A stretch of DNA of 64,000 bases from Parus major (taxonomy: Eukaryota > Chordata > Aves > Passeriformes > Paridae): positions 11,326,861 to 11,390,860 of the forward strand of contig NC_031769.1 in the NCBI RefSeq assembly GCF_001522545.3, in the 5' to 3' direction. Under the pieces are notes generated by a model. That model had not been told where the DNA came from and ran no database searches. It saw only the letters and a program-made list of their open reading frames with translations. The stretch's first letter is position 1, and every line of letters starts with the position of its first letter. Position numbers and translations under genes: made by a program. Below, piece by piece: positions 24,531 through 36,821 of the stretch.

Positions 24531-27500
24531 CTCTGCTGAATAAACTGAGTATGACAGAGCAGACCAGAGCCTTTAATGGATGACTTCATTATCCATTCTG
24601 CACCTAGAATGAGCAAATGTTTCCTAGAGGACAGAGTAAGATGGGTTCATGACAGAAAGCATTTATATAAAGACTTGATGGAACAGCTAATAATGAAAAA
24701 CAGTTACATACACAGAATAAGAAGGTCCAGGACACAAAGGTAGCTGAATTGAATTTATATTAATAGTGAAGAGCTCCATGATCTATTAATTATGGAAGAA
24801 TCTACTCTTTCATTTCTTATTTTTATCACTATTATTTCTTATTTTTCTCCCTTTTTCCTTCCTCTGATTTACTGCAGCGGTTTTTAATACATCAGTGGTG
24901 TGGCATTTTCTGACTAAATGCTAAACTGGGCTCTTTGAGCTTTCCACTCACCACTAGACAATGCTAATAAAATCGCCTTGAAAAGCATGAGGTAAACCTA
25001 TTTTGAGATGGGTGGTTGGATGGGATCAATAAGGCGTGTGCCAGCAAAAAAGTTAAAAAACATAAAAGCAAATGGTCAAGGCCAAAAATGATGTAACTTA
25101 ATGAAAACTTGGCCATCCTCAAACCCGAAACCCAGACTCATCAGTCATTGCTGATCACTGCTGCAAGCTCCAGCGTAATAAAACAGAGTTTTAAACAGTC
25201 TCGTTTTGACATGTTTATGCATTTGTGATGCTCTCTTGTCTCTAGCTGAAAACGACCCTCTGGCAGTGTCAGCAGACAGAGGGACCAGGATGGGACAGGC
25301 TTGGAGGCACTCATTTCTAATGGTCAGCTGTCTGCCTGGTCAAGAGGGAGCAGGGCACTAGGGGCAGCCAGCTCCCATATCCCCTGTGCTGGCCTCGTGC
25401 CTTGGTCTTCGGTGTACCCAGCTGCCACTTAGAGAAAACACTAAAATTCATGGTTAAAAATGTCCCTCTGAGGAATTTTAATAGCAGGCAAAAAAGCTCT
25501 AAGTGGTATAATTTGTTCAATTGAAAAGTTTCTTTTAATTATCAAGTCAGTTTTCATTGCAACCTCTTAAATGTGTGGTTTCAATGTTTGTTTTCCTTCA
25601 TTTGGACAGGTCCTTGTGTAAAGCCACAGCTTTTCTCTCTTCACTGTAGGCAGAGTGACAGCTTGTCAGGTTTTATTACAACAGTTGCCAGCAGTTTTCA
25701 TTCAGAGTTAGCGGAGCCCTGAATTGGAATAACTTCTCAGGCTTTAGCATTTCCTTTGTGCAGCACAGACATGTTATGCAACCAGGCGGTCAGGCTGGGT
25801 GGAGCGGGGTGTGATAAATATTTGGCTACCTGACTTGATCAGCTGATACCAGCTGGGCAAACTCCTAAGTGTGAAAATGCTGCAGGATGGATGATTCATT
25901 CTGGTTTGGGGCAGCAACCTCCTGGCTTTGGTGGGCCTTGGCTCAGACCCTGAGCTCTCAGCAGACTTTCAGATATTCCATCTGCTGAGCATCTGGAGAA
26001 GGGAGTGGATTAAATTACAAATCCTAATTAAATTAGGATTAACTCCTTTCTATGAGAGAATTTTACTGCAGGTTGTTCACATGAAAGAAAAAATTATCTG
26101 CCATGGTTACACCAGTAATGGCTCTTTCGAGTCAAGATTTCTTCCTTATGTCATACATGCAAGGAAAGGCTTTCTGCTAGCTGATGTTGCTGGCAAGCCC
26201 CTTGCCAGTGGATCCAAGCAGGACTCGAATTTGCCATTCCCAAATCTGAAAGCAAGGGACACATCTGCCTGTCTTCAACTTTTCCTGTCCTGCAGGATAT
26301 TGACAGAATGTTGCTTCGAGAGAAAACTGTCTTTGTAGAAACATACGATGTTTCCTTGCACACAAACCTGCCTCCCTCACACAAGCAGAAGTAGTTTTTT
26401 ATAAGGACTGTGGGTGAGGTAAATATACACTAGACCTGTAATTTCAAGAATTCATACCCATAAAAGTTGCTGTGATACAATGGTGTATTTGAAACATTGA
26501 ACTTGATGTCAATAGCATGGCCATTGTTGTCTGTAAGGAATATTCAGTCTGCACACCTCCAGAACTGGACTTGAATTTTTTAATTATTTAAAAAAAAAAT
26601 TAAATGGACTCATTCTTAGGGTATATGTCATTTTGAAGAACTTTCATAAATGAAAGTATCCTGTTATGACTATTGATAAGCCAAAATGAAAAAAACTGTC
26701 TTCAGATTTTTAAGTGGAGAATAAAAATTGTGCAGCTGCTTGGCCCTTAAAACTTGCCAACATTTTGCTTTCTGTTCTGTAATAGAAAGAAAAAAAAAAT
26801 CAGGTCTCATTTGGAAATCTTTAGGATTCATATAGTATTGACTTATTATTTTCCTTTCAGCATTTCTCGCTTCTTAGAAATTCTATAATGATGGAGTGAA
26901 ACTCAGCATGCATTCCATTAAAGCAGCTGAAAGCAGGAGAACCTGTGTCAAGGAGGTGCCTCTGCAGTACAGAAGGATATCAGTTTTCCACTGTTGTTTG
27001 CTTGCACTTTTAAACAATTGGTCCTATCTCCACTGTGTGAAGAGATTATGTTTGTCTTTTCCCAGTCAAAGATATCGTACTGCAGAGGCTGGATAGACAC
27101 TGCTGACTAATCCAGCTGTGCTGACTGTGCTGCAGGTGGGCAAAGCAGGAGAGAAAAGGATTTTCCTTCTCTGGGAAATCATGCCCTGAATTCAGCAGAT
27201 TCCACAGATATTGATGCCCAGGTGGAGGTGGGGATGCCCACGATTCAGAAGTGAGCAGGGACAGCTGAAGCCATTGATCTGTCCTGTGGTTTAGACAGGA
27301 TGGTGAATAAATGCAAATATGGTCTTCACTTGTCTTAAGGGAGCTTTTTTCCCTCCTCCTGAACTCTCAGAGGGTAGTGTGGAAGAACCAGAATCAATGG
27401 CAGGCTGTGTATCAGGGTGGTTCCCAAGCTCATTTCTGCTTCAGGAAATATGAACCTGGTGCACAGACTGACACGGAGCGTGCTGCTGAGTGGTGACGGG

Positions 27501-28649
27501 AACGGAGATTAAATCACATGAGATTATGTTCCTCACTCCTGGTTTTGCTTCTGTCTATTTGAACTGCAAAATAAACTGGACATATTCATAAAAAGTTTCA
27601 GAGAATGCTTGTTGTATCTTGGCTCTCATTTTCTGTGTGTTGATCAAATAGAGACAGATGGATTCTGGTGGTGATTTAATGTGGCCATGGATTGTGCTGT
27701 AAACTATATTATAATCCATGTTTCATATGGAAGCTGAAATTCTAGACTGAATAACGGTTTTACTGTTCAAATACAGTGCATTCACTGTCATTTATAACAT
27801 AAAAGGACAACTGCAGAGTAAGAAAATAAATAAATATATGGGTTACTTGTAGGAAGGCAGAATATTTATCTATTTGAGCTTGAAAAGGTGTCTCAGGCTG
27901 TGATTTAAGAGGGTAATGATTGCAATAAATCAAATGAAGCAGAGGCCTAGATTAAAGATGAGAAAGCTAACATGGCCAAGATAAATGCATTTGAGTAAAG
28001 TTACTTATTTGTGATGATTGCAAGATTGGGTTCAGCAGCTGGTATAAGACCCATCTTTAATTTTCCTGCTAACAGAACAGGTTTATTGGCACCGTGTTAC
28101 TTGCTTTATAACACCATGAATATTGTATTTTAACTAGAATTCTGTCATATTAATGTCTGTTCTATTAAAACAGTCTGGCAAATAAATTTTGGTGTCTGGA
28201 ACATGCTGAGATGTATCACGAACTGTCATATCTTTGTACCCACAATTTTAATTCAACCATTTCATTGACCTGTAGCCATAAGACTTATATTACCTGGAGG
28301 TAAATCAAACATATTGTATGGACATGTGTACATTTGTGTATTTAGATCTCTGTATATGAATATATATGCAGGTTTGTATATGTATCTATATTTTTTATAC
28401 ATAATAACTATAAGATTAATTTTCCTTATTGAGGCTGATTTTGTCTGAAACAAAATACTTTGCTACTAATATTTTCCATTCTTGATATCATTGGAGATTT
28501 TTTTTTAAATAAAAACATGAACACAAATGTTTATAATTTTATTATTTTGTATGCTTCAGCCATTTTATCTAATTTAAGTATTTTAAAATTATTTCATTCT
28601 TAATCTTCATTTATACAATGAATAGAGCAGTAGAGAAACTCATAACAGA
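24531..28649. other. No gene seen
   Basis: AT-rich sequence with occasional GC-richer patches (25250-25420; 27100-27500). The longest open stretch is 136 codons at 25928-26338 plus. It lacks any known motif and is not framed by convincing splice sites, so I do not call it a gene. A perfect palindrome lies inside it at 26020-26040. Confidence 0.5.
26020..26040. repeat. Perfect palindrome, 10-bp arms
   Basis: AATCCTAATT, one central A, then AATTAGGATT. The arms carry paired TAAT/ATTA homeodomain-type cores, so it could also be read as a symmetric binding site. That is inference only. Confidence 0.85.
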
Positions 28650-28900
28650 AATTGAAAGCACTGGGATAAAAAAGGTGAATAAGGGAATGTGATAAAAAAA
28701 TGCAAAATAATAAAAAGTATAGAAGAAATAGATCAGGAGCATCTGTTCTCCCTGTCTCATAACACAAGAATATGGGGGCTTTTATGAAATTAAAAGGTGG
28801 TAAATTCAAAACAGATAAAATGAAATATATTGTTGCACAGAGCTGGTAAATATTAAAATTTCTTGGAAAGAATGCTTTTAAGGCTGAAGACTTAGTAAGA
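28650..28900 (+). mobile_element. Ancient CR1-type LINE remnant, plus strand
   Basis: The best-preserved part is CATAACACAAGAATATGGGG followed by a segment ending in GTAAATTCAAAACAGATAAA. In old amniote CR1 elements this region reads as a CCCATAACACAAGAAC block followed by GGGG, an AAATTA-rich stretch and GGTTTAAAACAAA. Sequence on either side (GGTGAATAAGG before, TTGTTGCACAGAGC after) also fits this ORF2 end region. The copy is very diverged with many indels and keeps no frame. It is clearly older than the CR1 copies at 3176 and 6393. Confidence 0.7.
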
Positions 28901-30428
28901 TTAAGAGATGTCTGAATGTTTATATAGTTCCCAGGAATGTCCTCATCAACAATAGTGAAAGATAATATAAATTCTGAAAGATTTAATAAGCTTCATGCCA
29001 CAGGTTTGTTACAATCTTTATCTGTCATAGCTCTGGGTTCTTTCTGGCAGGCATTGTGTTTCTTGTGTGATGTGATCCCCTACTGCTGGTGATTCCCTGG
29101 GAAAGGGCTGCAGGCGAGACTGATGTTCCTATGAGAAGTGCTCTTTTTGTGTAATACCATATTCAAGGAGTTTCCTTGTGTTGCTTAGAGGCTCTTACTA
29201 TAAAAATGTAAGGTTTTGTACAGAGTTATGTAAAGGGCTCATTGGCTGAGGCTACAGGCAGCTACAGAGTCTGAGGTACCTCTGTGCCCAATGTTTGCTC
29301 CTCACCACGGAGGAGCTGGGTGGGTGATGGACTAGAGCTTGCAAGGGCTGAGTCTTCACTCATCCCTCTTCCCAGGGAGGTGATTATAACACCTGACTCA
29401 TGGTCATGAGCCTGGTGGTGCAGCTGACATCATGAGGACTTGTGGGCTGCAGAAGCATAGATTTACTTAGGCATCTTTGAGGTAGAAAGATTGAAATGTA
29501 GAGTGAGTTGGGGTAAGACATAGAAATATTCTGAAATACACAGATTATGAATAATGCATTTTCAAGGATATGACCGAATTTTAAAAATCCAGCCTCTGTG
29601 TGTTTAAATTTAAAAAAAGAAAAATCTATTCAAGGATCACTGTTTATAGATTTATTAAATTGTGAACATTTGAAAGTGGGGGGAAGTGGGGTGCTGGATT
29701 TACAAACAAGTACAGAGGGATTAGTCAGGTCCTGTCAATTTTAATTAACAGGTGAATTATTTCACTCTCTCAAGAGCACTAAAACTTAGATGACATTTTA
29801 AATGGACAGTTTGTATTTTTCCAGCCCTGGCAGTGTTCCCTTTGCCTCTGGGCACTTGACTGACTGCTGTGCTTGGGCCTCACGTGGAGCAAGTGCCTTG
29901 GATGGGATTCATGAGTAGATGTAAGCATCTACCTGGGACATGAGCAGTCTGCATACTGACAAGCAGACAACATAAGGCATAACTCCTCAGAGTCTGCTCC
30001 TGTACTTGTTGGCCTTTTTGAGAGACAGCTTTGGCAAGTGCTCATTGTCTTCTCATTCTCCACTAGGAACAAACACCTTTCCCAGTCATTCATAACTTTT
30101 ACTCAGAGCAATGAAACACTTCAAATCATTTTCTTGCCTTATTACTCTGAATTTTCTTTAAGCTTTTGAACAATAGCTAGAGACCTTCAGGAGCTCAGGA
30201 GTTACTCCAAGGTATGCCTCTTCAAAATTTTGTCTCTCCTTTGTCCCTTCCTCTTTGCTACAAACTGAACTGCAAACTTCCATTCCACAATGTTTCACTG
30301 GTTTTGTTCCAGTGAATTCCTAAGCAGCTCTTCCCACCACTTGTTCATCTTAGCCAAGTCTTCAGGCTTGAAATAATGGCACATCCTGGTCTTTAAGCAC
30401 TGTCTTGTCCCAAAGCATTTATTATAAA

Positions 30429-30464
30429 CAGATGATAATTAAGATTCAGATGATAATTAAGGTT
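30429..30464. repeat. 18-bp tandem duplication
   Basis: CAGATGATAATTAAGATT at 30429 is immediately followed by CAGATGATAATTAAGGTT at 30447, with a single base change. Each copy carries an ATAATTA core. Confidence 0.88.
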
Positions 30465-32979
30465 TAATGACCATTCATTATAATCCATGTGCCAGATGCA
30501 AATTTACTTCCAGTGGAGTGAAGTCAATCTAGAGTGAAAGGAAGCAGTGATGGTAAACAAGCATCACATTTATCATGGCATAGTGAAAAATTCCCAGTAT
30601 CAAGTCGTACATAGTGAGGTTCTTCAAACACACAGTTGGTCATGGTTCACTTTATAGGTATGGATTAATTGTCATTTATTACTCCTTTGTTTGACTTCCC
30701 TGCAAGCAAATGAATTCAGGTGTGATGTTACACATAGAATAATTATTATTTAAAACCTTTCATCAATTCTCTGTGTTCATGATTTTTTCCAACTTTTCTT
30801 GGTTTTCAAAAGCTGTTGATGTTTGCCAGACAGATGCAATTCAAACATTCAACTTGAGAACCTAGCAAAAGCCTTCTTCACTTTCAGCGTGACGGTCATC
30901 CTACAGAGGGACATACATCTCACAAATAACAAAATTAGTCTTCAAGCATTTCATTTCTCCCATGCTAATATGTGGAATGCTAAGCATATACAGAATCCTT
31001 GCTGAGCCTCTCAGTTCAGTTTCTGGTATTTAAATGGAGAAATTCCCTTAATTATTCCAACAAATTAACTCCTTGTTTAATAAATTCTTGGAGATCAGAT
31101 TTCCAGATAGGATTTCAAGTGTGGAGTTTTGGGTGCTCCAGTAGATTATTTCCTTTAAGACTGGGGGGAATTCTGTACTAGAGACAATGAAATAAGCCTA
31201 TTTCAGAGTACATTTTGTGAAATTTAAATGCAAGAATGATACCCCAAGTGCTAAGAGCATTTGTCCTACAAATCAAATGAAAGTGCTGACTGCAATAAAA
31301 AGTGACTGCAGCCTTTGAGAAAACGGGAAAAATCATGTGGGACTGAATAGCTAGCACCAAGGAACATAAAAGCGATGGAAATGTTTGCAAAAAAGTAGCA
31401 TCACACTTTGTAGAAGGATAAATGTTTACATGGGTGCTGGGTGCTTGCTTAAATCACTGCAAGAATTCTTTTCCCATAGCATCTAGAATCAACAACCTGA
31501 ATGAAAAGGGAAATTTAAAAGGGCCTTTGGTTTCAGAAGATATGTCTGGGAAAATTTACCATGTCTACAAATGCATTTGAAGTAAAATGGCAATAAGCAT
31601 AATTCCGTTCTAGTGGATGACCTCCTCATTTTTAACCCTGCATGTACTGCTAGATTTAGTTGCAGTCTACTTCCTTACAGATATAGATGCCAGAAGTTTA
31701 TATGTACTTAGAAGCAGATTAGTTAAATGATATTTATGGTTTTTCTAACACGAAACAATTTCCTATCATAATGAGGTCGAGGGGCTTTGGAGTGGAAGAA
31801 TTCAGCCTTTTTTCTCTGACTGAGGAGCTAAGAACATAACTATGACTTTAATAGAATACAAATCTTCAGCAAGGGAATGTTTTCAATATTAGCATCACAT
31901 GCCTTCTGGTTTACTCCAGTCTGTCTCGTACAGTTTCATTGAAATGAGTTAATTCCAACTTCCCATAGTTTTTCCTCAGGTATTTTGCAGCAATGGGGTT
32001 ATTTCCTCCAAAGAGACTATTTCTTGCTCATTAGCATGCAATTGCTATGTTATGAATGATGATAAAAGTACTAAAATAATTATTCCATTTTACAAGCTTG
32101 GGATTGTGTTAATGAATATTTTAAAATAGTCAGAGAATGAGATAACATTTGGTTACCATCCAGACACTCTCTTGCCCTTCAGAACATAGCCACATGTTGT
32201 ATACTGAGTCATGAGTCAGAAACAAAAGGTATTTTTATAGCTAATGTGAAAGGCCATAATCTTTACAGATTATTTCTCTTTTTAAAGCAATCTTTATATA
32301 TTATTTGGTTTGATTTTAAAGGTAAACATGTATTTCTGAGTAATAATTGTAAAAAACCCACAAAGACATTGCCTTTCTTCTTTGTTAGTAGAAGGTGGGT
32401 GAGGGTTTCACCTCAGAAGAGCTGATCTAGGAAATGGTGACTTACTGGGCCGTGCAATCATGCTTATGGAAAAATTCCAAGTTTGAGGAAATCTGGCAGT
32501 AGGAAGCAGACAGAGTTTTATGCTGGTGATCAAACATGGCAAATGCTCTGGTGCTTGTAAATTCCAGTCACATCTCTTCCTGAAAAATGATGACTTGTTT
32601 TGACAGTGTGTCGCTAAATACATGCCTCCTAAATTAGGAGCCTGTGCTCTGGGGGAATGAATATGGGAGGGAGGTTTGAGAAATGGTGAAATCTAGCCTC
32701 TACTCCACTACTGACCTGTTCTGTGTCCAGAAGAAAGGCCATCAACTCTCTGTCTCAGTTTCCTCCTTGCAAATGTTCTCTGCTCACCCAAACTAAACAT
32801 TTATTACAGATAATTAAAATTGTCTCATTGCAGGGCATTGTAAGAATTGTTTTCAATGTTCTTTTACTGTTCTAAAAGTAACATTTTGTTTCAAATATTC
32901 ATTTACTCCTGGCTTCTTGGAGTTCAAGGACTCTCAATTTCTGTTTATTATGTATTTACATCAAACTAAAGGCATCAAT

Positions 32980-33005
32980 CTTTTTTTTTTTTTTTTATTT
33001 TTTTG
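32980..33005. repeat. Poly(T) tract
   Basis: A run of about 18 T followed by A and a further run of T. It would be poly(A) on the minus strand. No recognisable retrocopy precedes it on that strand. Confidence 0.85.
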
Positions 33006-34134
33006 TATTTGCATTCCAAATCTTTAACTGCAGGTAAATAGTTAAAGAGCCTGTTGAATGCCTAAAGTGCCCAACTATGATTTTTGATATATCAGTCATT
33101 CTTTTTGTATGAAATTCTAGCTTCTTCTGTATTTTTCAAAGATTTTAGGAGATTTTTGGGTCAGATCCTCAGCTGGTTTCAAGTGGCATAGCTCCAGCAA
33201 AGTCAGTGACAGTGTCTTTTAAATCAGACCTGCAGGACTCAAGCATGACAGCAGCCAACTGCATCAAACTGTCACATTTCACATCATTCTGTATCAAAGC
33301 TAAATGCAAATGCTGCATTGCACATGATACATTGCTCAGGAGTCAGTCAAATCCAGCCAATTTACATCAGCAGATTAGCTTGCTCAATTCATATAACCAA
33401 ACATGCAGTACTCACAAAAACCTTCAAGAAATTAAAAAAAAAAAAGTGTGTGGGACAAAGACACCACATAACAGAGGCACAGGCTGGCCCTCCATGTGGC
33501 TGCATGGGGAGACAGGGATGCCTGGGGTTTAGCTCTGTTGCTGTCACTGATTTATTGAGTGACCTTGGAAATGTCTTTGTGCCTTAGTGACCATCTGTAG
33601 CACCACTTAAATACCTTGCCAGCTTAATTGCTGCTTCTAAAGCATTGTAAGACCCTTTGGTAAAAGACATCATGTCTGTTTAATGTCACACTGTTTTATT
33701 TGAAACCCAGAAATGTTCAGAATATGCAATGCTGAATGTAACACTGTTCAAAACCATATGTCTTATTTCAATAATTCACTGTAAGTACCTAGGGAAAATG
33801 CTGTGCAATAAAATCCCATGTTACTCTTCCTCAGATACAGTAATTGTAAGTTATCTCAGACATCTGTAGATTTCAATCCGAGGGCTTGTCTCAAATTCCA
33901 GCTGCTTTAGTAATTTTTAAATTACAGATTTCATCCAGCTCCCACTGAAATCAAAGGAAGGACTTCCACTGATTTTGCAGGATGCTGGAACTGACCTAAA
34001 AAGAATATTTGAGAACCACAGCCATTAGGAGAAATTCACACAGCACCATCATGTTTCATAAAAGAGCAGAGATACACAACCAGTGCTGAGATGGTGACAA
34101 CTCAGTTTTTAATGGCAATTAAAAGGTTTTTGTG

Positions 34135-34162
34135 TATTTCACTCTACCTTTAGAGTGAAATA
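34135..34162. repeat. Perfect 12-bp stem hairpin with CCTT loop
   Basis: TATTTCACTCTA, loop CCTT, then TAGAGTGAAATA. All twelve stem positions pair and the bases just outside do not. The stem is too short for a typical microRNA precursor. Confidence 0.9.
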
Positions 34163-36173
34163 AAATTACCTACACTATGTTGTGTGAGAGGAACTATTAA
34201 TTTTCATATGGAATGATGTATATGATAGTGTTATTCAGCTGGTTATGATAGGAAACCTTCAGGTTTCAGTGATGAATTTGTTACAGCAAGTCCGTATTAG
34301 TGTGGATCCAAATTTTAGTTAAACTCAAAGAAACCTAGAAAGTCTTTCACTAAATTCCCCTGTCAAATCTCAGAGAGAAATTCTGCTTTTTACAGTGTGT
34401 TTTATTTGTACTTGGGGGCATGTTCCTAATTACAGTTGTGGGAGTAATTTGTAGAAGGTATGCAATTTGAAAAATAGAGCTTTTCTTTCTGTTGACAGAA
34501 ATGTTTGCAAGTGGATGATGATGTCCTCCAGTGTCTGCTCTGAGGTTCACTTGGTGAATCTCTTTTCCAGGCACTTCACAGGAAGCAATTTTAAACACCA
34601 GATTAAAAGTCATCTTTGCCTCACAACCCCCCATTAGGCTCTTGTTACATACTGAAAGAATGAGAGAAAGAGTTTGGCTGTGGCACAAACAAATCTGAAT
34701 TTTTTTCAAGATGGCATCATTGGAAGACTTTTAAATTTATAGCACTTGTCCCTTTGTATCCCTTCATTTAGTCTAGCTTCATTCTTCTGGAAAAATAATA
34801 TGTTCTGTTTCTCCTTCTATGGCTGAGCTGCTGCAAAGAGTTCTGTCACATTTGCCTAAACAATCACAATAAACACCATTAATAATCACTACATTATAAA
34901 CCATTTTTAAAACATGAAAGAGTCTATAAAACTATACTTTGTTTTGTTTGCAATAGTGTCTTTCCTCAGTGCCTGAAGTTCTTTGCAGTATAGGAATTGT
35001 ACCTACCAGACTCCAGAAAACACAGCGGCCCGGTGCTCTTCTGTTCGGGTCACTTCTAAAGGACCTCAGCCTAGACTGACAAAGAACAGATAATCTGTCA
35101 TAATAGTGCTTGTCTTTGCCATCCTTAAGGTATAAAAGGGCTCTAAAGAAGGCAAAAGTGGTCTCCAGAGGATACTTTATGAGAGCTTGGATACAAACAG
35201 TCTTACAGCCTGGCTGAACACTAGTGGACATTTTAGGGGTTTTTGGGAACATTCTGAACACTGAATAATGCAACTCTTCTGTGCCCTTTGGGCACCAAGG
35301 AAAGCAAATCTGTCTTCTACTAAGAGCTGGGAGGATTCTTGTACAGCCCTGCCTTTGAGTAATGAGAATAAAGCTGCAGTCTGTTCCTGTGCTCTCCCCT
35401 TGCCAAAAATTGCACAGATTAATATCAAGAAATATTCGACCAGATCCTTAGACAAAGGAACCTCATGTACCCACTGGCAGCACTGGATCTAGCCAGGTAT
35501 TGGACAGCCTGGTCCAAAGTACAGTGTCCTAATGTCCTAATTTTGCTGCTGATTATTCTTCTTGCTGATTTATTAAATCAGAGGTTATTTTAGGCAAATC
35601 CATCTTGTAATCCGAGGTCTGTCAGGAGGCTCCTGTCTGGAAGAAGCAGAGGCTAGAAGTAAGTGCTACTTAAGACTACATGTAGGAGTAATTTCCCTTT
35701 TAATATCATATTATAAATCAGGTGCCTGCTATGCGTCAGCAGTATAAAAGCTGGAGTAATCAAATTTAAAATAGGATGAAAGCAAAGCATGTTACTTAGC
35801 TCTGTCACATGCTTTTTCTATACCGTGTACAATGGAAGCAGGCACTGAAAGTAGAAGTACATGACATTAAATTTTATTTAGCATTTTCCTGCAGTGGATT
35901 TTCATTTAGCGATGTAGAGAGAGACTCCTACCCATTCATGCATATAGCTCTTATTTACAGTGCTGTGAATGACACCAGTCCATGTGTAAGAGAACATATT
36001 TTTTTTCCAAACTGAACTATACAAGTGATGCTTTTGGTTGCTTAGAGATAACAACAGTAACAGACAGTCCCAGACTTTGCCTACTGGCTTTCTTCAGCTT
36101 GTCTGTGTTTTTATTTATTTATTTAACCGATTGTTTATTTGTATTTGGTTTGGGGTTTTGTGTTTTTTTTTGC

Positions 36174-36304
36174 ATAAACGGAGGCCAGCAGAGCACAGCA
36201 GGAGGGACTTGAGCTCCCGGGCACCCCGTCAGTGCCGGGCTGGCTGCAGGAGCATTCCGCTAGGTGACAGTGTGGTCCTCGGAATCCGCACCGCCAAGTG
36301 ATGG
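36174..36304. other. Isolated CpG-rich patch
   Basis: About nine CpG dinucleotides fall in some 130 bases, including a CCCGGG site and clusters near CGGAATCCGCACCGCC, inside a region where CpG is otherwise rare. It directly follows a long T- and G-rich stretch (36095-36173, ending in a run of nine T). I recognise no exon. It may be a small regulatory element, a fragment of a CpG island, or the end of a minus-strand retrocopy whose poly(A) would be the adjacent T run. Confidence 0.55.
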
Positions 36305-36616
36305 GAGCGATTCAACCTTGTTAGGGCTGTAATCATCGTTTGAGGAAAAATGTCCCCCAGAATAATCACCAGGAAAACTGCATACAAATTACATTGTCTC
36401 TCCAGGGGAAAAAAAAAAATAATAATAAAAAATAAAATTCCCCATTTAAAGTTTAAAAATTTAGAGTTTTAAATGTGTTAAAAACGGAACTCCATACATA
36501 CAAGTAACATGATGTTATGTCTCACCTCAAGAGAACCAAGCATTTAACTGAGGTTATGACCTGAATTAATCTAAAAGAATATTTAAAAATACACCCCTAG
36601 CCCCCAGGCAGTATTT

Positions 36617-36672
36617 TTATTTAATTAATTAATTAATTAATCAATCAATCTATTTATCTATTCATTTATTTT
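36617..36672. repeat. TTAA/ATCA/ATCT tetranucleotide repeat
   Basis: A run of TTAA units passes into ATCA units, then TATTTATC and CATTTATT units. It is a degenerate compound tetranucleotide microsatellite. Confidence 0.9.
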
Positions 36673-36772
36673 TTAAGTAGGAGATGTTTGAGATTAATAG
36701 GGAAGGGTAGCAAAGAAAATGGGGAAAATCCTTCCATCTCTACTGGTGGAAGAAACAGAGGGTCAAACAAAG

Positions 36773-36777
36773 TATAC

Positions 36778-36821
<44 letters not shown>
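36773..36821. repeat. Compound (TA)n(TG)n microsatellite
   Basis: About 13 TA units (one CA interruption near the start) lead directly into about 9 TG units. The reading frame encoding alternating Tyr-Ile then Cys-Val across it is a repeat artefact. Confidence 0.95.

Larger units (their letters stand above)
28901..36173. other. No gene seen; 7.3 kb mostly unique sequence
   Basis: All frames are broken frequently. The longest open stretches are 119 codons (34350-34709 minus), 113 codons (34932-35273 minus) and 108 codons (33206-33532 plus), and none matches anything I know. Structures noted are an 18-bp tandem duplication at 30429-30464, a T run at 32980-33005 and a perfect hairpin at 34135-34162. 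A GC-richer patch at 29230-29460 is unexplained. Confidence 0.5.

Noticed and set aside
25928..26338. 136-codon open stretch on the plus strand as a possible small gene
   Set aside because: There is no recognisable family, no signal peptide or domain, no convincing splice sites, and a palindrome lies inside it. This length is expected by chance in a window of 64 kb.
36095..36304. Minus-strand processed pseudogene with its poly(A) at the T run
   Set aside because: The T run is only nine bases, the adjacent sequence does not match a transcript I recognise, and no target duplication is visible. I kept only the CpG cluster as an observation.
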